From: Streptomyces sp. S465
Lineage (GTDB): Bacteria; Actinomycetota; Actinomycetes; Streptomycetales; Streptomycetaceae
Assembly (NCBI RefSeq): GCF_026898115.1
Contig: NZ_CP114036.1
Span: 7,558,001 to 7,622,000, forward strand
Reading direction: 5' to 3'
DNA length: 64,000 nt
Shown piece after piece: positions 18,766 to 27,236 of the stretch (positions are counted from its first letter, which is position 1; the number at the start of each line of letters is the position of its first letter). The notes under the pieces were generated by a model that was given only the letters and a program-made list of their open reading frames with translations, did no database searches and was not told the DNA's origin. The position numbers were made by a program, and so were the translations under genes.

Positions 18766-20727
18766 CTGTCGACCGCGATTCTCACCGGTGCGCCGATCGC
18801 CGGCTCGTCCCTCGAGGGCGACCTGCGGTCGCTGGGCTTCGACGTGCGTACGGCGGCCGACGCCGCCGGAGTCACGGCGGCGCTCGCCGCCGTCCCCGCC
18901 CGGGAGCGGGTGGCCCTCGTCGACCCCCGCTTCGTCGGCCACGTCCACGCCCTGCGGCTGGCCCTCACCGACCCCCGCTTCCCCGCGGCCGCGACGCGCG
19001 GAGCGCTGAGCGTCCAGCCCGAGGCGCGTACGGCACTGGCCCGCGCGGCGGCCGCTTCGGCCGCCGGGAACGGCGGTGGGGCGCTCCCCGCCGTCCCGGC
19101 ATCGGTGCCCGCCACCGTGCCCGGCGGGGCGGGACCGGCCCAGCCGCCCGTCGGCTCCGCGCCGGACCCCGCCGTCGGCGCGCTCGCCGCCGCCGCGCCC
19201 GGTGAGGCCGCGCCCGCGGCCACTCCGGGCGCGGCCGACGCCCCCTCCTGGGTGGACGACATCGCCGCGCGTCTCGACGCCGACGGTGTCGCCGTCCACC
19301 GGCCCGAGCTCGGGGTGCTCGTCGCCGCCGTGCCCGGCGACGCGCCGGCGCGGGCGAGGGCGCGCGACGCCGTGGACGCGGTGGACGACGAGCGGGTGCG
19401 GCTGCGGAGTGCCGTGAAGTCGCGGGACGGCTTCTTCACGACCTTCTGCATCAGCCCCTACTCCCGCTATATCGCCCGCTGGTGCGCCCGGCGCGGGCTG
19501 ACCCCCAACCAGGTCACCACCGCCTCCCTCCTCACCGCGCTCATCGCGGCGGCCTGCGCCGCCACCGGCACCCGGCCCGGGTTCGTCTCGGCCGGGGTGC
19601 TGCTGATCGCCTCGTTCGTCCTCGACTGCACCGACGGGCAGCTGGCCCGCTACTCGCTGCAGTACTCCACGCTCGGCGCCTGGCTGGACGCCACGTTCGA
19701 CCGGGCCAAGGAGTACGCCTACTACGCGGGCCTCGCCCTCGGCGCCGCCCGCGCCGACGGCGATGACGTATGGGCGCTCGCGCTCGGCGCGATGGTGCTC
19801 CAGACCTGCCGCCACGTGGTGGACTTCGCCTTCAACGAGGCCAACCACGACGCCACCGGCAACACCAGCCCCACCGCCGCCCTCTCCGGCCGCCTCGACA
19901 GCGTCGGCTGGACGGTCTGGCTGCGCCGCATGGTCGTGCTGCCGATCGGTGAGCGCTGGGCGATGATCGCCGTGCTGACCGCGTTCACCACTCCCCGTAT
20001 CACCTTCGCGGTGCTGCTCGTCGGCTGCGCGCTGGCCGCCTGCTACACCACCGCCGGCCGGGTGCTGCGCTCGCTCACCCGCCGGGCGGAGCGTACCGAC
20101 CGGGCGGCCCGCGCCCTCGCGGAGCTGGCGGACTCCGGTCCGCTCGCCGAGTCGGCCGCCAAGGCGGCCGCCCGTAAGGCGGGTTCCTACCTCGCCCCGC
20201 TCTCGGCCGCCCTCGGGGCCGCGGCTGTCCTGGCCGGCACCGCGGCCACCGGTTTCGGCTCCTGGGTGCCCGTCGGATGCGCCGTGCTCTACGCGGTCCT
20301 CGCGGGGGTCGCCGTCGCCGCGCCCCTCAAGGGCCCGCTCGACTGGCTGGTGCCGCCACTCTTCCGCGCCGCCGAATACGGCACCATCCTGATCCTGGCG
20401 GCCCGCTCGGAGGTGAACGGCGCCTTGCCGGCGGCTTTCGGGCTGGTTGCGGCGGTCGCCTACCATCACTACGACACGGTGTACCGCATCCGCGGTGGCA
20501 CCGGGGCGCCCCCGCGGCGGCTGGTGCGGGCGATCGGCGGGCACGAGGGGCGGACGGTGGTGGTCACGCTCGCCGCTGCCCTGCTGCACCACCAGAACCA
20601 AGGTTTCACCATCGCGTTGACCGCTCTCGCGGCGGCCCTCGCGCTGACGGTGCTCATCGAGAGCATCCGCTTCTGGGTGTCCTCCAAAGCACCCGCAGTA
20701 CACGACGAAACAGGAGAACCCGCATGA
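18766..20727 (+). CDS. DUF5941-like/CDP-alcohol phosphotransferase, CTG start
   Basis: About 653 residues. The middle carries a complete CDP-alcohol phosphotransferase signature, DCTDGQLAR then G and two Asp at the right spacing (GAWLDATFD), within a multi-helix membrane domain. The N-terminal ~200 residues (STAILTGAPIAGSSLEGDLR) form a soluble domain found in Streptomyces DUF5941-type proteins. The C-terminus holds five or six more hydrophobic helices. The only start that keeps the conserved N-terminus is CTG 18766, preceded by AAGGAG nine bases upstream; a stop codon lies at 18757 and the next GTG, 18844, cuts into the domain. It probably transfers a phospho-alcohol from a CDP carrier. First gene of the operon; its stop overlaps the next start (ATGA). 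Confidence 0.82.
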   Translation: MSTAILTGAPIAGSSLEGDLRSLGFDVRTAADAAGVTAALAAVPARERVALVDPRFVGHVHALRLALTDPRFPAAATRGALSVQPEARTALARAAAASAAGNGGGALPAVPASVPATVPGGAGPAQPPVGSAPDPAVGALAAAAPGEAAPAATPGAADAPSWVDDIAARLDADGVAVHRPELGVLVAAVPGDAPARARARDAVDAVDDERVRLRSAVKSRDGFFTTFCISPYSRYIARWCARRGLTPNQVTTASLLTALIAAACAATGTRPGFVSAGVLLIASFVLDCTDGQLARYSLQYSTLGAWLDATFDRAKEYAYYAGLALGAARADGDDVWALALGAMVLQTCRHVVDFAFNEANHDATGNTSPTAALSGRLDSVGWTVWLRRMVVLPIGERWAMIAVLTAFTTPRITFAVLLVGCALAACYTTAGRVLRSLTRRAERTDRAARALAELADSGPLAESAAKAAARKAGSYLAPLSAALGAAAVLAGTAATGFGSWVPVGCAVLYAVLAGVAVAAPLKGPLDWLVPPLFRAAEYGTILILAARSEVNGALPAAFGLVAAVAYHHYDTVYRIRGGTGAPPRRLVRAIGGHEGRTVVVTLAAALLHHQNQGFTIALTALAAALALTVLIESIRFWVSSKAPAVHDETGEPA

Positions 20728-21476
20728 TCGGCCTTGTGCTCGCGGCCGGCGCCGGACGGCGTCTGCGTCCCTACACCGACACGCTCCCCAAGGCCCTGGT
20801 GCCCGTAGGACCCGAGGGGAAGGAAGGCGAGACGACCGTCCTCGACCTGACCCTCGGCAACTTCGCGGAGGTCGGTCTGACCGAGGTCGCCATCGTCGTC
20901 GGCTACCGCAAGGAGGCCGTGTACGAGCGCAAGGAGGCCCTGGAGCAGCGGTACGGCCTCAAGCTCACGCTGATCGACAACGACAAGGCCGAGGAGTGGA
21001 ACAACGCCTACTCCCTCTGGTGCGCCCGTGACGCGATCAAGCACTCCGTGATCCTCGCCAACGGCGACACCGTGCACCCGGTCTCCGTCGAGAAGACCCT
21101 GCTGGCCGCGCGCGGCAACGGCCAGAAGATCATCCTCGCGCTGGACACGGCCAAGCAGCTCGCCGAGGAGGAGATGAAGGTCGTCGCCGACCCCGACAAG
21201 GGCGTGCGGAGGATCACCAAGCTGATGGACCCGGCCGAGGCGACCGGTGAGTACATCGGCGTCACCCTCATCGAGGGCGAGGCCGCCGCGGACCTCGCGG
21301 ACGCGCTGAAGGCCACGTACGAGCGCGACCCCCAGCTGTACTACGAGGACGGCTACCAGGAGCTGGTCAACCGCGGCTTCCAGGTCGACGTGGCCCCGAT
21401 CGGCGACGTCAAGTGGGTCGAGATCGACAACCACGACGACCTGGCGAAGGGCCGTGAGATCGCGTGCCAGTACTGA
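20724..21476 (+). CDS. Sugar/alcohol-phosphate nucleotidyltransferase
   Basis: 250 residues. MIGLVLAAGAGRRLRPYTDT and LPKALVPV form the NTP-binding signature of the nucleotidyltransferase fold. NNAYSLWCARD and ILANGDTVHP supply the metal-binding region. It ends with WVEIDNHDDLAKGREI, a common C-terminus of phosphocholine or inositol-phosphate cytidylyltransferases. With CDP-alcohol transferases on both sides, it probably makes a CDP-activated polyol; the CTP and polyol choice are inference. It overlaps the previous gene by 4 bp and the next by 13 bp. Confidence 0.85.
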   Translation: MIGLVLAAGAGRRLRPYTDTLPKALVPVGPEGKEGETTVLDLTLGNFAEVGLTEVAIVVGYRKEAVYERKEALEQRYGLKLTLIDNDKAEEWNNAYSLWCARDAIKHSVILANGDTVHPVSVEKTLLAARGNGQKIILALDTAKQLAEEEMKVVADPDKGVRRITKLMDPAEATGEYIGVTLIEGEAAADLADALKATYERDPQLYYEDGYQELVNRGFQVDVAPIGDVKWVEIDNHDDLAKGREIACQY

Positions 21477-22537
21477 CGAGGCTCATCCCCTCGCCGCTCG
21501 TCGTCGACATTCGCGCGGGCGCCCTGGACGATCTCGCGGGGGTCCTCGCCGACCAGCGGATCTCCGCCTCCGGCAAGCTGGCCATCGCCATCAGCGGCGG
21601 CTCCGGCGCCCTGCTGCGCGAGCGGCTGGCGCCGGCGCTGCCGGGCGCCAGCTGGTACGAGGTCGGCGGCGGCACCCTGGATGACGCGATCAAGCTCGCC
21701 GACGCCATGAAGTCGGGCCACTACGACGCGGTCGTGGGGCTCGGCGGCGGCAAGATCATCGACTGTGCGAAGTTCGCCGCGGCGCGGATCGGCCTGCCGC
21801 TGGTCGCCGTCGCCACCAACCTCTCGCACGACGGCCTGTGCTCCCCGGTCGCGACCCTCGACAACGACGCGGGCCGCGGCTCGTACGGGGTGCCCAACCC
21901 GATCGCCGTGGTCATCGACCTCGATGTGATCCGCGAGGCGCCGGTCCGCTATGTGCGCTCCGGTATCGGCGACGCGCTCTCCAACATCTCCGCGGTCGCC
22001 GACTGGGAGCTGTCCAACCGCGAGACCGGTGAGCAGATCGACGGACTCGCCGCCGCCATGGCACGCCAGGCGGGCGAGGCCGTGCTGCGCCACCCCGGCG
22101 GGGTCGGCGACGACGCCTTCCTCCAGGTGCTGGCCGAGGGGCTGGTGCTCACCGGCATCTCCATGTCGGTCGCGGGGGACTCCCGCCCGGCGTCCGGTGC
22201 CTGCCACGAGATCAACCACGCCTTCGACCTGCTCTTCCCCAAGCGCGCCGCCAGCCATGGCGAGCAGTGCGGCCTGGCCGCCGCCTTCGCGATGCGGCTG
22301 CGCGGGGCGCACGAGGAGTCGGCGCACATGGCCGAGGTGCTGCACCGGCACGGTCTGCCCGTGCTGCCCGAGGAGATCGGCTTCACCGTGGACGAGTTCG
22401 TCCAGGTCGTGGAGTTCGCTCCGAAGACGCGCCCCGGCCGCTACACGATCCTCGAGCACCTCGACCTCTCATCCGACGCGATCAGGGACGCATACGCCGA
22501 CCATGCCAAAGCAGTCAGTCAAGCCATCAGTGGCTGA
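21464..22537 (+). CDS. Glycerol-1-phosphate-dehydrogenase-like iron/zinc alcohol dehydrogenase
   Basis: 357 residues, starting at GTG 21464. VGLGGGKIIDCAKF is the nucleotide-binding signature. VATNLSHDGLCSPVA, HEINHAFD and SHGEQCGLA carry the metal-ligand residues of the sn-glycerol-1-phosphate dehydrogenase/AraM branch. The enzyme is expected to reduce a ketone phosphate such as dihydroxyacetone phosphate to a polyol phosphate with NAD(P)H. In this operon it would supply the alcohol that is cytidylylated and polymerised. The stereochemistry (G1P against another polyol) cannot be told from sequence. Confidence 0.85.
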   Translation: MPVLTRLIPSPLVVDIRAGALDDLAGVLADQRISASGKLAIAISGGSGALLRERLAPALPGASWYEVGGGTLDDAIKLADAMKSGHYDAVVGLGGGKIIDCAKFAAARIGLPLVAVATNLSHDGLCSPVATLDNDAGRGSYGVPNPIAVVIDLDVIREAPVRYVRSGIGDALSNISAVADWELSNRETGEQIDGLAAAMARQAGEAVLRHPGGVGDDAFLQVLAEGLVLTGISMSVAGDSRPASGACHEINHAFDLLFPKRAASHGEQCGLAAAFAMRLRGAHEESAHMAEVLHRHGLPVLPEEIGFTVDEFVQVVEFAPKTRPGRYTILEHLDLSSDAIRDAYADHAKAVSQAISG

Positions 22538-23294
22538 ACTCCGTCCGGTCGTCCACCCCGCGGGGGTGAAGGACCGGCGGAGCGGTGAGCACTGGGCCGG
22601 GCGCCTCTACATGCGCGAGATCTCGCTGCGCTGCGACCGGCACCTGGTGAACACGCGGGTCACGCCCAACCAGCTGACGTATCTGATGACCGTCTTCGGC
22701 GTCCTCGCCGCCCCGGCCCTGCTGGTGCCGGGGATCGCGGGCGCCGTGCTCGGGGTGCTGATGGTCCAGCTCTACCTGCTGCTGGACTGCGTGGACGGCG
22801 AGATAGCCCGCTGGAAGAAGCAGTTCTCGCTGGGCGGTGTGTATCTGGACCGGGTCGGCGCCTACCTGTGCGACGCCGCGGTGCTCGTCGGCTTCGGTCT
22901 GCGCGCGGCCGATCTGTGGGGCTCCGGGCGGATCGACTGGCTGTGGGCGTTCCTCGGCACCCTCGCCGCGCTCGGTGCCATCCTGATCAAGGCCGAGACC
23001 GACCTGGTCGGGGTCGCCCGGCACCAGGGCGGTCTGCCACCGGTCAAGGAGGCGGCCTCCGAGCCGCGCTCGTCCGGTATGGCGCTGGCCCGCAGGGCGG
23101 CCGCGGCGCTGAAGTTCCACCGGCTGGTCCTCGGGGTCGAGGCGTCGCTGCTCATCCTCGTGGTGGCGGTCGTGGACCAGGTGCGCGGCGACCTGTTCTT
23201 CACCCGGCTGGGCGTTGCCGTACTGGCCGGTATCGCCCTCCTGCAAACCCTGCTTCACCTCGTGTCCATCCTCGCGTCGAGCAGGCTCAAGTGA
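22503..23294 (+). CDS. Second CDP-alcohol phosphatidyltransferase-family protein
   Basis: About 263 residues with six hydrophobic helices. The signature reads DCVDGEIAR, then G, then VYLD, but the position of the fourth Asp holds Ala (DRVGA); an Asp occurs four residues later (YLCDA). The fourth Asp is normally the catalytic base, so this may be a variant active site or a non-catalytic subunit. ATG 22503 lies 35 bp inside the previous gene; a GTG at 22530 is an alternative. It probably works with the first CDP-alcohol transferase in polymer synthesis. The stop overlaps the next GTG. Confidence 0.82.
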   Translation: MPKQSVKPSVAELRPVVHPAGVKDRRSGEHWAGRLYMREISLRCDRHLVNTRVTPNQLTYLMTVFGVLAAPALLVPGIAGAVLGVLMVQLYLLLDCVDGEIARWKKQFSLGGVYLDRVGAYLCDAAVLVGFGLRAADLWGSGRIDWLWAFLGTLAALGAILIKAETDLVGVARHQGGLPPVKEAASEPRSSGMALARRAAAALKFHRLVLGVEASLLILVVAVVDQVRGDLFFTRLGVAVLAGIALLQTLLHLVSILASSRLK

Positions 23295-24178
23295 ACCCGA
23301 GCACCATGAAGGTCGGAGCGATCGTCCTGACGATGGGCAATCGCCCCGAGGAGCTGCGCGCACTCCTCGACTCGGTCGCCAAGCAGGACGGCGACCCGGT
23401 CGAGGTGGTCGTCGTGGGCAATGGATCGCCGCTGCCCCCGCTTCCCGAGGGCGTCCGGACCGTCGAGCTGCCCGAGAACGTGGGCATCCCGGCGGGTCGC
23501 AACGTCGGCATCGAGGCGTTCGGACCCGGTGGGTCGGACGTCGATGTGCTGCTGTTCCTCGACGACGACGGGCTGCTGCCGGGCACCGACACGGCCGAGC
23601 TGTGCCGGCAGGCGTTCGCCGCCGATCCCGGGCTCGGCATCATCTCGTTCCGCATCGCCGACCCCGACACCGGTGTCACCCAGCGTCGCCATGTGCCCCG
23701 GCTGCGTGCCTCGGACCCCCTGCGGTCCTCCCGGGTGACCACCTTCCTGGGCGGCGCCAACGCGGTCCGTACCGCGGTGTTCCAGCAGGTCGGAGGGTTG
23801 CCGGACGATTTCTTCTACGCGCATGAGGAGACCGATCTGGCCTGGCGGGCGCTGGACGCCGGCTGGATGATCGATTACCGGTCGGACATGGTGCTGCACC
23901 ATCCGACCACCGCGCCGAGCAGGCACGCGGTCTACCACCGGATGGTGGCCCGCAACCGGGTCTGGCTGGCCCGGCGTAACCTTCCTGCCCTGCTCGTACC
24001 CGTCTACCTGGGCGTCTGGCTGCTGCTCACACTGGCCAGACGTCCGTCGAAAACCGCACTTCGGGCCTGGTTCGGAGGGTTCAGGGAAGGCTGGAAGACA
24101 CCGTGTGGTCCACGTCGGCCCATGAAGTGGCGTACGGTATGGCGCCTGACCCGACTGGGCCGACCTCCTGTCATCTGA
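23291..24178 (+). CDS. Family 2 glycosyltransferase
   Basis: 295 residues. KVGAIVLTMGNRPEELRALL is the GT-A N-terminal strand, LLFLDDDG the nucleotide-sugar/metal motif, GGANAVRTAVF the acceptor region and HEETDLAWR the catalytic-base segment of GT2 rhamnosyl/galactosyltransferase-like enzymes. A hydrophobic helix near the end (LLVPVYLGVWLLLTLA) suggests membrane attachment on the inner face. It overlaps the preceding gene as GTGA. Located just before the exporter genes, it probably adds sugars to the glycopolymer. Confidence 0.88.
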   Translation: MNPSTMKVGAIVLTMGNRPEELRALLDSVAKQDGDPVEVVVVGNGSPLPPLPEGVRTVELPENVGIPAGRNVGIEAFGPGGSDVDVLLFLDDDGLLPGTDTAELCRQAFAADPGLGIISFRIADPDTGVTQRRHVPRLRASDPLRSSRVTTFLGGANAVRTAVFQQVGGLPDDFFYAHEETDLAWRALDAGWMIDYRSDMVLHHPTTAPSRHAVYHRMVARNRVWLARRNLPALLVPVYLGVWLLLTLARRPSKTALRAWFGGFREGWKTPCGPRRPMKWRTVWRLTRLGRPPVI

Positions 24179-24248
24179 CAAGCTCGTATCGAAGAGCATC
24201 GGGCGCGACCCGGGGCGCGGCCCCGCTCAGCGCACCCTGAAGACGAAA

Positions 24249-25193
24249 GTGTCAACTGTGAGCGAGACTACGCACGACGGTGCGGTAGCCGTGAGTGCCC
24301 CGCCATCAGCCGACGACGGCCTGTCCCCGGCCGAGCTGGCGAAGAAGTACGGGCTGTCGGTGAGCGGCGCCCGGGTGGGCCTCGGCGAGTACATCCGCCA
24401 GATGTGGGGCAGGCGCCACTTCATCCTGGCCTTTTCGCAGGCCAAGCTCACCGCCCAGTACAGCCAGGCCAAGCTCGGCCAGCTGTGGCAGGTGGTGACC
24501 CCGCTGCTCAACGCCGCGGTGTACTTCTTCATCTTCGGCCTGCTGCTGGGCGGCCGGGGCGGTATGAAGAACGACATGTACATCCCGTTCCTGGTGACGG
24601 GCGTGTTCGTCTTCACCTTCTCGCAGGCCTCCGCGATGGCCGGGGTGCGTGCCATCTCGGGGAACCTGGGCCTGGTGCGGGCCCTGCACTTCCCGCGTGC
24701 CTCGCTCCCCATCTCGTTCGCGCTCCAGCAGCTCCAGCAACTGCTCTTCTCGATGATCGTGCTGGTCGTCGTCCTGCTGGGCTTCGGGCACCTCCCGGAC
24801 TTCGCATGGCTGCTGGTCGTCCCGGCCCTGGCGCTGCAGTTCGTCTTCAACACCGGTCTGGCGCTGATCCTGGCCCGGATGGGGGCCAAGACCCCGGACC
24901 TGGCGCAGCTGCTGCCGTTCCTCCTGCGCACCTGGATGTACGCCTCCGGCGTGATGTACCCGCTGGAGCACATGCTCAACAAGGCGGGAGCGCACCCCTG
25001 GGTGTCCGATCTCCTGCTGGCCAACCCGGCGGCGGTCTACATGGACCTGATGCGCTACGCCCTGATCAACGACTACCCCTCGTCGAACCTGCCGCCGCAC
25101 GTCTGGGCACTGGCACTGGGGTGGGCGGTGCTGATCGGCTTCGGGGGTTTCGTGTACTTCTGGAAGGCAGAGGAGCAGTACGGCCGTGGCTGA
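24249..25193 (+). CDS. ABC-2 type permease for polysaccharide or teichoic-acid-like export
   Basis: 314 residues starting at GTG. A ~60-residue cytoplasmic N-terminus precedes six membrane segments. The pattern KLTAQYSQAKLGQLWQVVTP followed by LLNAAVYFFIFGLLLGG is typical of TagG/Wzm permeases, as are the conserved polar loop and the late LLPFLLRTWMYASGVMYPLE segment. It pairs with the ATPase that overlaps its stop codon. This points to export of an undecaprenyl-linked glycopolymer across the membrane. Confidence 0.88.
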   Translation: MSTVSETTHDGAVAVSAPPSADDGLSPAELAKKYGLSVSGARVGLGEYIRQMWGRRHFILAFSQAKLTAQYSQAKLGQLWQVVTPLLNAAVYFFIFGLLLGGRGGMKNDMYIPFLVTGVFVFTFSQASAMAGVRAISGNLGLVRALHFPRASLPISFALQQLQQLLFSMIVLVVVLLGFGHLPDFAWLLVVPALALQFVFNTGLALILARMGAKTPDLAQLLPFLLRTWMYASGVMYPLEHMLNKAGAHPWVSDLLLANPAAVYMDLMRYALINDYPSSNLPPHVWALALGWAVLIGFGGFVYFWKAEEQYGRG

Positions 25194-26055
25194 GCAAACC
25201 CTTGACAAGGCAGATAAAGCCGCTAAGGCGGACAAGGCCGCCAAGGAGGGCAAGGCCGCCAAGGCGGGCGAGGGGGCCCAGGGGGCTCGCGCCGAGGCGC
25301 GGGTGCCCACCGTCATCGCCGACGACGTCCACATCGTCTACCGCGTCAACGGCGGGCCCAAGGGCCGGGGCAGTGCCACCGCCGCCCTCAGCCGCATCCT
25401 GGGCCGCAAGGGCGCCCCGGGCATGCGCGAGGTGCACGCCGTGCGCGGGGTCACCTTCGTGGCGTACAAGGGTGAGTCGATCGGTCTGATCGGGTCCAAC
25501 GGCTCCGGCAAGTCGACCCTCCTCAAGGCCGTCGCGGGGCTGCTGCCCACCGAGCGCGGCAGTGTCTACACCGACGGCCAGCCGTCGCTGCTCGGTGTGA
25601 ACGCGGCGCTGATGAACGACCTCACCGGTGAGCGGAACGTCATCCTGGGCGGTCTGGCCATGGGGATGTCGCGGGAGCAGATCCGTGAGCGCTACCAGGA
25701 CATCGTGGACTTCTCGGGCATCAACGAGAAGGGCGACTTCATCACCCTGCCGATGCGGACCTACTCCTCCGGTATGGCGGCCCGGCTGCGCTTCTCCATC
25801 GCCGCGGCCAAGGACCACGACGTGCTGATGATCGACGAGGCGCTGGCCACCGGTGACCGGAAGTTCCAGAAGCGCTCCGAGGCCCGCATCCGGGAGCTGC
25901 GGAAGGACGCCGGAACGGTCTTCCTCGTCAGCCACAACAACAAGTCCATCCGGGACACCTGCGACCGGGTGCTGTGGCTGGAGAAGGGCGAGCTGTTGAT
26001 GGACGGCCCGACCGACGAGGTCATCAAGGCGTACGAGAAGGAGACCGGCAAGTAG
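25186..26055 (+). CDS. ABC transporter ATPase for polysaccharide export (TagH/Wzt-like)
   Basis: 289 residues. An Ala/Lys-rich N-terminal extension (KADKAAKADKAAKEGKAAKA) is followed by a complete nucleotide-binding domain: Walker A GSNGSGKST, Q-loop near GQPSLLGVNAALM, signature YSSGMAARL, Walker B VLMIDEAL, H-loop VSHN. TagH/Wzt-type ATPases carry the same NDLTGERN segment. No C-terminal carbohydrate-binding domain follows, so export is probably not coupled to chain-end recognition. It overlaps the permease stop by 8 bp. A strong terminator ends the operon. Confidence 0.92.
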   Translation: MAEQTLDKADKAAKADKAAKEGKAAKAGEGAQGARAEARVPTVIADDVHIVYRVNGGPKGRGSATAALSRILGRKGAPGMREVHAVRGVTFVAYKGESIGLIGSNGSGKSTLLKAVAGLLPTERGSVYTDGQPSLLGVNAALMNDLTGERNVILGGLAMGMSREQIRERYQDIVDFSGINEKGDFITLPMRTYSSGMAARLRFSIAAAKDHDVLMIDEALATGDRKFQKRSEARIRELRKDAGTVFLVSHNNKSIRDTCDRVLWLEKGELLMDGPTDEVIKAYEKETGK

Positions 26056-26088
26056 CCGCACCGCGAACGCCGGCCCTATAGACCATCA

Positions 26089-26115
26089 GGCCCCGCCGGG
26101 CAACCCGGCGGGGCC
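26089..26115 (+). terminator. Terminator of the glycopolymer operon
   Basis: A perfect 12-bp stem (26089-26100 with 26104-26115), CAA loop, followed by TTGTTGT. It lies 33 bp after the ATPase stop codon. Confidence 0.9.
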
Positions 26116-26218
26116 TTGTTGTCCACAAGCGGACCCCTGCCCCGGTCGGGGAATGGCCGTGCCCGCCCGGTGCGTTGAGCAGGGCGACGGGGGAGTCTCT
26201 GCACGGGGGGCTGACGGG

Positions 26219-27049
26219 GTGTCCAGTAGCGGTGCCGTGGGGGGAAGCAGCCATGCCGAGAGGGTGTTCCGGGTGCAGCGGGCCTTCACCCGGCTCGGCG
26301 GACGGGCCCATGGGCCCGGCGCGTTGGCCAGAGCGGCCGGTCTGGACGATTCGAGCGTCTACCGGATACTCCAGTCCGGGGTGCACGAGGGCATCTTCGT
26401 CCGCGAGGGCAGGGGGCTGTACCGGCTGGGCTCGGGCGCCCCGCAGCTCGGCCTCAAGGCGCTGGCCCACTCGCCCGCGCCGGAGGCCGCCCACGCCCTT
26501 CTGGAGGGGCTGCGCCGGGCCACCGGCGGCGCGCTGACCTTCCTCTATCTGCTGGCGCCGTTCGGCGGCGCACACCGGCAGTGCGTCGACATGGCCGTCG
26601 GCGACTCCGATCTGACGGAGCTGGGGATGACGCCGCGCGCGGTGCAGACCGTCGAGCACTCGCTGCGGGTGGGCGCGGCGGGGCGGGCGATCCTGGCGTA
26701 TCTGCCGGAGGCCATCCAGTCCGAGGTGCTGGAGCGGCCGGTGCCCGCCGAGGCCGGTCCCGGTGCCTACCGGGACGACGTCCGGCTGGTCGCCTCGCTG
26801 CACCGGATCAGGGCGCGGGGCTACGCCCTGGGGCACGAGGAGTGCGCGGCGGGGTGGAACGAGTGCGCGGCGCCGGTCACCTGGGACGGACTGGTCATGG
26901 GCTCGGTGCTGGTGATGAAGCCCAAAAGGGTCATGCCGCGGTGTCCGGTGACCGTCATCGACGCGGTCGAGCAGACGGCGGCCGGGCTGGCCGATCTGGG
27001 GCGCGGCGGTCCCGTCCCCTCGAACGAGAATGATGCGACGCGCAAGTAA
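26219..27049 (+). CDS. IclR-family transcriptional regulator
   Basis: About 276 residues. The winged helix reads RVFRVQRAFTRLGG followed by ARAAGLDDSSVYRILQSGVH, and the C-terminal IclR effector domain contains the conserved SLRVGAAGRAILAYLP, RIRARGYALGHEEC and a mid-domain Cys-Glu cluster. GTG 26219 has a G-rich ribosome site; an ATG at 26153 would add 22 residues without clear homology. It sits after the glycopolymer terminator at the edge of the PKS region, same strand as those genes. The effector is unknown. A hairpin at 27101 separates it from the LuxR gene. Confidence 0.83.
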   Translation: MSSSGAVGGSSHAERVFRVQRAFTRLGGRAHGPGALARAAGLDDSSVYRILQSGVHEGIFVREGRGLYRLGSGAPQLGLKALAHSPAPEAAHALLEGLRRATGGALTFLYLLAPFGGAHRQCVDMAVGDSDLTELGMTPRAVQTVEHSLRVGAAGRAILAYLPEAIQSEVLERPVPAEAGPGAYRDDVRLVASLHRIRARGYALGHEECAAGWNECAAPVTWDGLVMGSVLVMKPKRVMPRCPVTVIDAVEQTAAGLADLGRGGPVPSNENDATRK

Positions 27050-27100
27050 ATTTACGGTAACAGGGGTTAACGCGAAGCGCATTCGGAGTGCTTCACCTGC

Positions 27101-27123
27101 CCTTTCTCGCGAGGCGAGAAAGG
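27101..27123 (+). terminator. Hairpin after the IclR gene
   Basis: A perfect 10-bp stem (27101-27110 with 27114-27123) and GAG loop, 51 bp after the IclR stop codon. Confidence 0.65.
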
Positions 27124-27134
27124 ACCGGAAATCC

Positions 27135-27165
27135 TTGACTCGTATGGGCGTGCGGCCGCAATAAT
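27135..27165 (+). promoter_or_regulatory. Candidate promoter of the LuxR gene
   Basis: TTGACT (27135-27140) and AATAAT (27160-27165), spaced by 19 bases, resemble a housekeeping sigma promoter 72 bp upstream of the LuxR start. The long spacer lowers confidence. Confidence 0.4.
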
Positions 27166-27236
27166 CAAGGTGGCAATCCAGTCTGATTCTTGCACGGGCG
27201 GCGGCTTGGTGCGCCGCATACAAGGGGGAAATCATC

